A stretch of 19,339 bases of DNA from Lactobacillus helveticus DSM 20075 = CGMCC 1.1877 (lineage in GTDB: Bacteria; Bacillota; Bacilli; Lactobacillales; Lactobacillaceae), in NCBI RefSeq assembly GCF_000160855.1, contig NZ_GG700757.1:64132-83470 (forward strand), written 5' to 3'. Shown piece after piece: positions 1 to 6,951 of the stretch. Position 1 is the first letter of the stretch. Every line of letters starts with the position of its first letter. Position numbers and translations under genes: made by a program. A model generated the notes under the pieces. It ran no database searches and was not told where the DNA came from. It saw only the letters and a program-made list of their open reading frames with translations.

Positions 1-58
1 CTTAATTTTACAATCAGCGCATTTTTATTTTTACAGTATTTTGCTGTTCCAAGATAGA

Positions 59-664
59 TTAATATACTTTTTTAGCTAACAAAATAAAATCTTTAATTAC
101 TGCATCTTCATTGGTATAAAAAGCTGCAATCTTTTGCCACATTTGTTGTCCATTAGACAATAAAAACAATCGTTGTAAAGTATCATTACTAATTAAACTG
201 GCGGTTGCTTCATTCATTAAAAAATATCCTGATCCAGAAGCTACTAACAATGCTGCCTCTTCTACGGAATTTGAAGCAATGAATGGGCTTCTAATCTGAT
301 AAATATCTTTAAATAAATGGAGTTCTGCAGCCTCTTCTTCAGGCTTAGCTACAATAAAACAGGTTAAATCAGCTAGATCATCTTTATTGATCATCTGAAC
401 ACCGCTAGGATAACTACCCTTTTGCAAAATAGCCATTACTGCTTCCTGACCTAAGATTTCTTTCTTAAAATCGAGCTGATCATCGCGCAAATCACTAATC
501 GCTAAATCAACTTCATTTTTGGCTAATTTATCAAAAGCTTCATCGTGTCCCATTCCAATTAATTCAATTTCTACATCAGAATGTTTTTGCTTAAATTGGT
601 CTACAATTCGATCTAATTGTCTTCTACCAAGTTGGTTAAAGTATGCTATTCTCAATTTTTTCAT
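59..664 (-). CDS. Stand-alone LysR-type effector-binding domain protein (no HTH)
   Basis: The 201-residue product resembles the C-terminal substrate-binding half of LysR-type regulators: it opens with a first beta strand (LRIAYFNQLG), has the helix-strand pattern of a type 2 periplasmic-binding fold (VEIELIGMGHDEAFDKLAKN, then VDLAISD), and a late segment typical of the second lobe (SGSGYFLMNE). Full LysR regulators are about 290-300 residues, with an N-terminal winged helix of about 90; here that part is absent. The upstream 160 bases encode a different small protein, so this is not a misplaced start. The gene begins 2 bases after the stop of the upstream small membrane protein gene, and its own ribosome binding site is weak (GGATG inside the upstream gene end), which suggests translational coupling. 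It could bind a small ligand or dimerise with a full LysR protein; neither is shown by sequence. The fold call is fairly sure; the role is unknown. Confidence 0.7.
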   Translation of the reverse strand: MKKLRIAYFNQLGRRQLDRIVDQFKQKHSDVEIELIGMGHDEAFDKLAKNEVDLAISDLRDDQLDFKKEILGQEAVMAILQKGSYPSGVQMINKDDLADLTCFIVAKPEEEAAELHLFKDIYQIRSPFIASNSVEEAALLVASGSGYFLMNEATASLISNDTLQRLFLLSNGQQMWQKIAAFYTNEDAVIKDFILLAKKVY

Positions 665-666
665 AG

Positions 667-828
667 TTAATTTTCATCCAATGGGGCATGACCTTCATCT
701 GATATTTGTTTTTTATCTTTTCTAATTTGATATTTGTTGAACATAATCAATAGCGAAATAACCACATTTATTCCACTAACTACCACGCTTAAAAATTTTA
801 GTAATCTAACTTTCTTTTGCTTACTCAT
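667..828 (-). CDS. Small single-span membrane protein, 53 residues, function unknown
   Basis: An open frame from ATG (826-828) to TAA (667-669) encodes 53 residues: a short basic N-terminus (MSKQKKVRLLK), one hydrophobic stretch of about 18-20 residues (roughly residues 12-31, FLSVVVSGINVVISLLIMF), and a polar, acidic-ended tail (KYQIRKDKKQ then DEGHAPLDEN). The positive N-terminus and polar tail fit a one-span membrane protein. Coding is supported by a good ribosome binding site (AAGAAGG, just after the stop of the acetyltransferase gene), by the 15-base gap to that gene, and by the 2-base gap to the LysR-type domain gene. I do not recognise a family. It may tether or signal to its neighbours, but that is inference from context only. 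Confidence 0.6.
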   Translation of the reverse strand: MSKQKKVRLLKFLSVVVSGINVVISLLIMFNKYQIRKDKKQISDEGHAPLDEN

Positions 829-843
829 TTTGGATACCTTCTT

Positions 844-2010
844 CTAAAAATAATCATAAAATGAGACTTTACCTTTTACAAAGTCCAACTTTTTAATTCG
901 ATAATCTGTGATCAAACCAAGTTTAATTGCGGATTCCATAGTTAAACGTCCTAATAAGATTTGAGTCCATGTTGTAATTGGACCAGAGAAATCAACTAGT
1001 TCATCTTCTTTTCGTTCACACTTAACTTGGTGATCATAATTAGTTAATTGCCAAACGCCAATATTCCATGGACACTGATCATCATAATTAACTTCGATGT
1101 TAAAAGTACCCTCTTGCAATGGGCGCATGCATGCCAAGACTTTTTGGAAATCAATAATTCTACTCATCATATATGGATGAAGTTGAATATCCAATTCATT
1201 TTGCTCTGGAAAAAGTTCAGCCAATAAAGACTTCTCATGCAATGTCATACAAAACTCTTTAATTGACCCTATATGAGCTGCCATAAAGCCTAATATGCTT
1301 AATAATCCTTGAGGCGTAATTGAATATAATTCATCAGCCATAAAACAGTTATCAATTATGCGATAAATCAAGTAGCTCATCGGCCGACCAGCTTCATCGA
1401 AGTAAACAGCAATCTCTCGATGATGATAATAATCATCTAATCTATTCCACCACCAAGCTTCTCTGATGATCGTATTTCTTTCATCGTCAGTATGCAACTG
1501 ACGTTCATATAATTGAATCACACCATTTTGAACAATCAAATCATTCCATTTTCCACGAATTATCTTACCTTTGCGTGGTAATCTGAAAGAAGCAAGTGCA
1601 GCCCCCGAAAAGCGATATTCTTTTTGGTAAATACTATTGCTAAAACCATAATGACGATAAAATTTTTCTGAAAATGGAGCTAGATTTGCAACTGGGATTT
1701 TTTGATCATGCAAATCAAAAAGAATTTCTTTCATTAATTTAGATATATGTCCACGTCCTCTGTATTCAGGATATGATGCCACATAACCAATACCTGCCAG
1801 TGGAACATGATGACCAAATATCTCAGCTTTAAACTTATTGACCATCATATAACTGGTCAATTTTTCTTGATCAAAATATCCATATCCATCACTATGATCA
1901 TATCGGGGCATAAAGTTACTATCTGTAGTCAAATCAGAATCTTTTAAAAAAGCATATTCAATCAATGAAGCAATTTGTTTTAAATTGTCTTGGTTTTTCT
2001 TTAATTTCAT
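844..2010 (-). CDS. Eis-family GNAT N-acetyltransferase
   Basis: The 388-residue protein matches the Eis layout: an N-terminal GNAT domain, a second GNAT-like domain and a C-terminal SCP2-like domain. The acetyl-CoA binding loop is visible near residues 77-88 (VASYPEYRGRGH, the R-G-x-G pattern after a beta strand). The segment FYRHYGF (about 117-123) corresponds to the conserved Tyr region that supplies the general acid in Eis, and the chain ends in Phe, as in Eis proteins where the terminal carboxylate takes part in catalysis. Known members acetylate amines such as aminoglycosides or lysines; the substrate here cannot be told. The length is close to the family norm of about 400. The ATG at 2008-2010 is preceded by AAGGA at good spacing. 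It is the first gene of a tight run with the small membrane protein and the LysR-type domain. Confidence 0.82.
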   Translation of the reverse strand: MKLKKNQDNLKQIASLIEYAFLKDSDLTTDSNFMPRYDHSDGYGYFDQEKLTSYMMVNKFKAEIFGHHVPLAGIGYVASYPEYRGRGHISKLMKEILFDLHDQKIPVANLAPFSEKFYRHYGFSNSIYQKEYRFSGAALASFRLPRKGKIIRGKWNDLIVQNGVIQLYERQLHTDDERNTIIREAWWWNRLDDYYHHREIAVYFDEAGRPMSYLIYRIIDNCFMADELYSITPQGLLSILGFMAAHIGSIKEFCMTLHEKSLLAELFPEQNELDIQLHPYMMSRIIDFQKVLACMRPLQEGTFNIEVNYDDQCPWNIGVWQLTNYDHQVKCERKEDELVDFSGPITTWTQILLGRLTMESAIKLGLITDYRIKKLDFVKGKVSFYDYF

Positions 2011-2100
2011 AGTTTTCCTTACAATATATATTCATAACTTTACTTATATTTTAGAACATTTTATGTATTTTTCGTTAGCTTTTTTTAAGATTTAAATGAA

Positions 2101-2132
2101 AAAACGGGATGATTAGCCTCCCATCCCGTTTT
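2101..2132 (-). terminator. Rho-independent terminator of the arc/citX operon
   Basis: A perfect 11-bp inverted repeat (2101-2111 with 2122-2132, arm AAAACGGGATG) closes a 10-base loop. On the minus strand it is followed by TTTTTTC and further T-rich sequence. The distal arm overlaps the citX stop codon. This ends transcription coming from arcABC-citX and isolates it from the acetyltransferase gene downstream. Confidence 0.85.
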
Positions 2133-2667
2133 AATTATTTACATACTTCGCATATAAACTAGAAATGTATCTTTGCATCTCTTCTACTGAGTGTCGCCGT
2201 GATCGAGCACACTCTTTAGCAGGGCGATTGCATAAATAGCAGCGGCGACTAGAGTATTCAAGCTCTTGGCGTGAAAGTGCAGTTTTCCCTTTAATTAATA
2301 CATCGGCATCAAATAATCGTCCTATTTTATTATTTTCTTCAAATAAAATTGTAGATAATTTAACTACTTTGCTAGATTCTCGCAAAACATAGAAATTTTC
2401 ACATCCAGCATCATTATTTAATGCTTTTACTAATTTATAGTCATATCCATTATTCTGCCATATTTCTTCTAATTGTTTAATTCCGTAATCAAATAATTTG
2501 ATTAAATATCGATTATTTTTAATTGGCCCCGGGATATTTAAGTTTATATCAACCAAAGTCGCATCAGGATACTTTTTAAAAATAGCTTGCTGCAAAGCTA
2601 CACGATAATCTTTTCCAGCTAATACCTGAGCAATATTTTGCGGATTTCCTTCTTGAAAAATGTTCAT
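2131..2667 (-). CDS. citX: CitX-like apo-citrate lyase phosphoribosyl-dephospho-CoA transferase
   Basis: The 178-residue product has the length (about 180) and hallmarks of CitX: NIPGPIKN (44-51), GRLFDADVL (116-124, family pattern GRLxDxDV) and a Cys/Arg-rich C-terminal block from 143 to 159 with C-x2-C, a third Cys and RSRRH. CitX attaches the phosphoribosyl-dephospho-CoA prosthetic group to a serine of the citrate lyase acyl carrier subunit CitD. The ATG at 2665-2667 has a GGTGAG ribosome binding site. The gene starts 16 bases after arcC ends and closes the operon. No citC, citD, citE, citF or citG gene is in the window, so any partner must be elsewhere or absent. Unlike the three arc genes before it, this frame is intact and keeps all recognisable motifs. 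The family call is firm; the biological partner is unclear. Confidence 0.85.
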   Translation of the reverse strand: MNIFQEGNPQNIAQVLAGKDYRVALQQAIFKKYPDATLVDINLNIPGPIKNNRYLIKLFDYGIKQLEEIWQNNGYDYKLVKALNNDAGCENFYVLRESSKVVKLSTILFEENNKIGRLFDADVLIKGKTALSRQELEYSSRRCYLCNRPAKECARSRRHSVEEMQRYISSLYAKYVNN

Positions 2668-2683
2668 TTATATCTCACCGCAG

Positions 2684-3616
2684 TTAATTATAAACAATTG
2701 TACCTACTCCATCATCAAGTTTACTTGCATTTCTTAAAGAAGTAATAATTGCAGTCTTTCCTGTTTTCTCTACGAAATCAATGACAGCTTCAATTTTTGG
2801 CTTCATGCTGCCTGCAGCAAATTGGCCAGCTTCTAGATACTTCTTTAATTGATCAATCTTTATTTTTCCAATAGGAGCTTGATCAGGTTGATTATAGTTC
2901 ACGTAGGCATTGTCAACAGTAGTTAGAATAACTAATTCATCTGCTTGAATATCTTCAGCTAGTTTTGCGGCACTGAAGTCTTTATCAATTACTCCTGCTA
3001 CGCCTTGCAAACTATCGTCTTTCACTACAACAGGAATTCCATCACCTCCGGCAGCAATAGGAACAAACTTGCTCTTTAGTAAAGTGTCAATGCCTGGTGC
3101 ATTAATAATTTTAACGGGCTTTGGAGAAGAAACTACTTGACGATAGCCTCGACCTGTATCTTGCTTATAAGTATATTCAGGATGATAGATTTTTTACCTC
3201 TGCATTTCGTTAAATGTATAAAATGGGCCAATTAGTTTAGTTGGATTCTTAAAAGTTGGATCATTCGCATTAACTATTATCTGAGTAATTAAAGCAACAG
3301 CTTGATGTGGATAATTTGTATGTTTAAATTGATCGTCTAAGGCCTTTTGCATCCAATAGCCGATACTGCCTTGAGTCATTGATACTACTGTATCAAGCGG
3401 CATAGCGAGATTATCTTTACTTGAACCTTTGTATTGTTGCAAAAGCAAATTACCAACCTGCGGGCCATTACCATGAACAATCGCTACCTGATCACCATTT
3501 TCAATCATTTTAGCAACAACCTTCATTGTCTTTTTAACCTGCTTTTCTTGGGCAGCTGCACTATTATCACCTGCTTCAATAGCATTGCCACCGAAAGCTA
3601 CAACTATTCTTTTCAT
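2684..3616 (-). pseudogene. arcC: Carbamate kinase ArcC, broken by one in-frame stop
   Basis: Read through, the frame gives 310 residues, the usual carbamate kinase length. It opens with MKRIVVAFGGNAI and has IVHGNGPQVGNLL (nucleotide/carbamoyl phosphate fold), then DTGRGYRQVVSSPKP, PIAAGGDGIP and SMKPKIEA near the end, all typical of the family. A TAA stop at 3194-3196 follows FNEMQR at residue 140, and the same frame then continues without further damage to the stop at 2684. A single substitution (for example from CAA or AAA) explains it. Carbamate kinase makes ATP and CO2/ammonia from carbamoyl phosphate, the energy-yielding last step of the arginine deiminase pathway. The first 140 residues alone lack much of the ATP site, so the gene is probably non-functional. 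The start lies 2 bases after arcB, with AAGGAAG in the arcB end as ribosome binding site. Confidence 0.88.
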
Positions 3617-3618
3617 CT

Positions 3619-4655
3619 TTATTTACTTCCTTCATCAACTGACGGAATAAACAAATTGCCCAAAGTAGCGGCCATTATTGCTTTGATAGAATGCAATCTA
3701 TTTTCCGCTTCAGTAAATTGCCAAGCGTATTGAGAGTTAAAGACTTCATCTGTAACTTCCACTTCACTTAGACCATATTTTTCATAAATTTCTTTGCCAA
3801 CTTTAGCAGTTCAATCATGAAACGCAGGCAAACAGTGCATAAAGATTAGTTGATCATCCGGGGTGCCTGTCATATACATCATATTCATTGTAACCGTGTA
3901 AGGCTTTAACAATTTGATTCTCTCACTCCAGTCATTTTCACCCATTGATACCCAGACATCAGTATAAATAATATTTGCACCTTTAACGCCTTGTTCAATG
4001 TCATCAGTAATCAAATTTCTTGATCCAGAATCTTTGGCAAAACCTTCTGCAATTTTTTGTACATCAGGGTGAGTGAATAAAGGCTTTGGCGTAACTATGT
4101 GTACATTAACTCCAAGCATGCTGCCAGCCACTAAAAGACTGTCGGCAACATTATCACGTCCATCGCCTACATAAGCTAAAGTAAGTACCTTTAAATGTCC
4201 AAACTTTTCTTTAATAGTCATAAAGTCAGCCAACATTTGGGTCGGATGCCATTTATCTGTTAAACCATTCCAAACAGGGACACCAGAATATTTAGCCAAA
4301 TCTTCTACATCTTTTTGAGCAAAACCGCGATATTCAATGTCATCAAACATACTGCCCAAAACCTTGGCAGTATCTTCAATACTTTCCTTTTTACCTAAAT
4401 GAATTTCACCAGCACCCATATATTCAGGATTTGCGCCTAAATCATTGCATGCAACTACAAAGGCTGAACGTGTTCTTGTTGAAGATTTTTCAAATAAAAG
4501 AGCTATATTCTTTCCTTTTAAATATTCATGCGGAATATTTTCTTTAGTTCCTTCAAATGAAGTGCAAAATCAATTAGATAGTTAAGCTCCGTTGGAGTAT
4601 AGTCTTTGCATTTTAATAAACTTCTGCCTTGAAACACATTTTGTAAATATTTCAT
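3619..4655 (-). pseudogene. arcB: Catabolic ornithine carbamoyltransferase ArcB, broken by a frameshift and a stop
   Basis: The gene starts at ATG 4653-4655 ([14 protein letters not shown]) and, with one base restored, would give about 345 residues, normal for the family. The carbamoyl phosphate motif STRTR lies just upstream of [21 protein letters not shown] marks the ornithine loop, and HCLPAFHD is the catalytic region. Lesions: a one-base loss at about 4538-4560 (LHLKEL leaves frame; [11 protein letters not shown] resumes in another frame), and a TGA at 3811-3813 directly after HCLPAFHD, with about 63 further in-frame residues ([14 protein letters not shown] to SVDEGSK). Both lie in what should be essential sequence, so no full enzyme can be made. 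ArcB splits citrulline into ornithine and carbamoyl phosphate for ArcC. It is 11 bases downstream of arcA and 2 bases upstream of arcC. Confidence 0.9.
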
Positions 4656-4666
4656 TTTGACGCCTC

Positions 4667-5896
4667 TTACAAATCTTCACGAACAAGTGGACATGACATA
4701 CATCTTGGACCTCCACGGCCACGAGAAAGCTCACTTGAATGAATTTCATGAACTAAAATGCCATGCTTTCTTAACAAATCATTTGATACATAATTACGAT
4801 CATATGTAACGACTTCACCTGGCGCAATAGCCAAAGTATTCGAGCCATCATTCCACTGCTCTCTTGGGGCTGCAATTGCATCCCCACCTCCGGTTGGAAT
4901 TAGGTCAATCTCCGATAAGTGCAAATAATTCTTTAACACTTTGATCAAATCAGTTTCTGGGGTAATTTTAATCTCACCATGATCATCTTGCTCTAAAACA
5001 TAAATATCAATCTTTCCTGATTTGTCTAAAATAAAAGGATGAACAGTACACTAATCATAATTAATCATTGTAAAGACTGTATCCAGATGCATCATGGCAT
5101 GATTATGTGGTATTTTAATTGCTAAAATTGTGTCATAACTAGAATGACCAAACAGGCTATGAGCAAGGTCAGTGATTGCGGCAGCGGAAGTTCTTTGAGA
5201 AATACCGATTGCTAAAAACATGATTGTTTAAAATCAGCTCATCGCCACCTTCTAAACGTCCATGAGTGTAACGATCACACCAAATAGGAATATTGGCATT
5301 TTTAAAGTCGGGATGATGCTTTAAAACGGTTTCCATAAATAATGACTCACGTCTTCTAGCTCTAAACGTCATTCTATTAATAGTCATGCCATTACCAATA
5401 GTTGCTTGTTGATCACGAGTAAAATACACATTTGGCATTGGATCCAAATAAAATGGATAATCTGGATTTTCAGCTAGATCGGCTAATGAAGGAGTTGCAT
5501 TTTGCATTTCATTTTTTCTAATACCAGCAATTATTTGCTTAACCATTTCATTTACTGGCATTGCTATTAAATAGTCCATCAGTAATTGATGTAATGGATC
5601 TTCTTTTTTATATTGGATTCTTCTAATAATTGATCTACAAATTTTGTACGGACATCTTCATTAGTCAAAGAGTGAGCTAATAAATCTTCTAAATAAACGA
5701 CATGAACTCCCTATTTTTCCAAAGTGTGGGCAAAATAGTCATGCTCTTTTTGAGCTATTTTTAAATATGGAATATCGTCAATTAACATTCGATTTAAGAT
5801 ATCCGGTGAAAGATTTTCTAATTCTCTTCCCGGTCGATGCAGCATAACTGTTTCTAATTTGCCAATTTCGGAATAAACATGAATTAAGTCAGTCAT
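4667..5896 (-). pseudogene. arcA: Arginine deiminase ArcA, broken by two stops and two frameshifts
   Basis: The assembled reading gives about 409 residues, the normal ArcA length. It opens [20 protein letters not shown] and carries [30 protein letters not shown] and the C-terminal [10 protein letters not shown] with the catalytic Cys. Lesions: TAG at 5711-5713 after FAHTLEK; a one-base loss at about 5604-5615 next to a six-T run; a one-base gain in the A run at 5214-5218 that restores the original frame; and TAG at 5051-5053 within MINYD/TVHPF. Arginine deiminase converts arginine to citrulline and ammonia and helps acid survival. A perfect AGGAGG (5904-5909) still sits 7 bases before the ATG, so decay has hit the coding sequence rather than the translation signal. 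All four lesions are small and the sequence is still easy to read, which suggests a recent loss. Confidence 0.92.
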
Positions 5897-5968
5897 TATA
5901 GCGCCTCCTAATTCAAATTATGTATCAGCTTACAATAATTAAGGATCAATTAGGTAGAAGTTACAATC

Positions 5969-6823
5969 TTAACGGCTTAGTGAATCTATTATTCTTTTCA
6001 TTAAAGGCGTCACCTTTTGATCCTTGCGCCTCACTAATTGCAAATGCGTAATCCAATTACTATATTTAATAGGAATAAGATCATCAGGTGCATACGTAGA
6101 AGCAATAGATTCAGGAACAAGAGCAATCCCCATTTTTCTCTTCGCCCAAGTAATCGCTGTTCTAGAATCATCACATTTAACAGCATAAAACGGCTTAATC
6201 CCATGATGAGCAAAAGTCTGGTTAAAAATTTCTTCAAATCTTCGATAAATAATGAGGGGCTGCTCATTTAGATCTTTAATCCTTAATCCCGTCTTATCCT
6301 TAAATTTGGGATCAACAGTAACTGCCATCATTCTTTCAGTAGTTAAAGTTTTTGCATTTAAGCCATTACGATTATAAGGCGTACGCACAATTCCTAAATC
6401 GATTGTCTTCTTTTCCAATTTATCGATAATGCCAAAGGTATTATCTTCATAAATATCAAAGTTGATTTCCGGATAAAACTTAGTTAAATCTTGAAAACTT
6501 TTCATAGGAATTAGTCCAGTTGATGATGAAGCCATGCCTATTGCAATCGTGCCTAGTTCACCTGAAACAGTTTTATGAACCTGATTTTTCACGCTTTCTG
6601 ATAAAGAGAGAATTTCACTAGCATAGCTCTGCAAAATTTGTCCAGCATCTGTTAATTCAATTCCATGAGCAGTACGCTTAAATAATTGTGCTCCTAGTTC
6701 TATTTCTAGTTGCTTTAATTGATAACTCAGCGGCGGTTGTGCAATGTATAGTCTTTTAGCTGCTGAAGTGATTTGCTTTTCTTTGGCTACTACTAAAAAG
6801 TAGCGTAATTGTTTAATATTCAT
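5969..6823 (-). CDS. LysR-family transcriptional regulator
   Basis: The 284-residue protein is a complete LysR-type regulator. The N-terminal winged helix is clear: MNIKQLRYFLVVAKEKQITS then AAKRLYIAQPPLSYQLKQLE (helix-turn-helix about residues 18-41) and TDAGQIL. The C-terminal effector domain begins near residue 90 (LGTIAIGMASS) and ends with a late DDSRTAITWAKRKMGIALVP segment. It lies 72 bases upstream of arcA on the same strand, with no terminator visible between them, and is divergent from the ATPase gene across a 128-base gap. LysR proteins often control a neighbouring divergent gene, so the ATPase, the arc genes, or both are candidate targets. Unlike the arc genes, it is intact. Its ribosome binding site is weak (AGATAG). 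Confidence 0.88.
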   Translation of the reverse strand: MNIKQLRYFLVVAKEKQITSAAKRLYIAQPPLSYQLKQLEIELGAQLFKRTAHGIELTDAGQILQSYASEILSLSESVKNQVHKTVSGELGTIAIGMASSSTGLIPMKSFQDLTKFYPEINFDIYEDNTFGIIDKLEKKTIDLGIVRTPYNRNGLNAKTLTTERMMAVTVDPKFKDKTGLRIKDLNEQPLIIYRRFEEIFNQTFAHHGIKPFYAVKCDDSRTAITWAKRKMGIALVPESIASTYAPDDLIPIKYSNWITHLQLVRRKDQKVTPLMKRIIDSLSR

Positions 6824-6951
6824 TAATAATCTATCTTTTTTATTTTAGTTGTATCTCTTATTAAAAATTTCTATATCTTATATTTTAATTTAGTATTTTC
6901 ATTCAAACAACATATGTGCTACTTTATTAAGGTAGATTTGGAGGGAATAAA
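6824..6951. promoter_or_regulatory. Divergent intergenic region between LysR regulator and P-type ATPase
   Basis: This 128-base, very A/T-rich gap must hold the promoters of both the LysR gene (leftward) and the ATPase gene (rightward). A GGAGGG ribosome binding site (6940-6945) is clear for the ATPase. I could not pick a convincing -35/-10 pair on either strand, and no strong operator palindrome beyond a CATATG at 6911-6916. The divergent arrangement is the classical site for LysR autoregulation. Confidence 0.4.

Noticed and set aside
2684..5896. Stop codons in arcABC as programmed recoding (readthrough or selenocysteine)
   Set aside because: All three stop codon types occur, at unrelated positions, and are mixed with frameshifts; no common downstream structure is seen. 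Simple decay is the easier explanation.
6034..6271. Overlapping 77-residue ORFs on both strands inside the LysR gene
   Set aside because: Out-of-frame shadows of the LysR effector domain, with no initiation signals.
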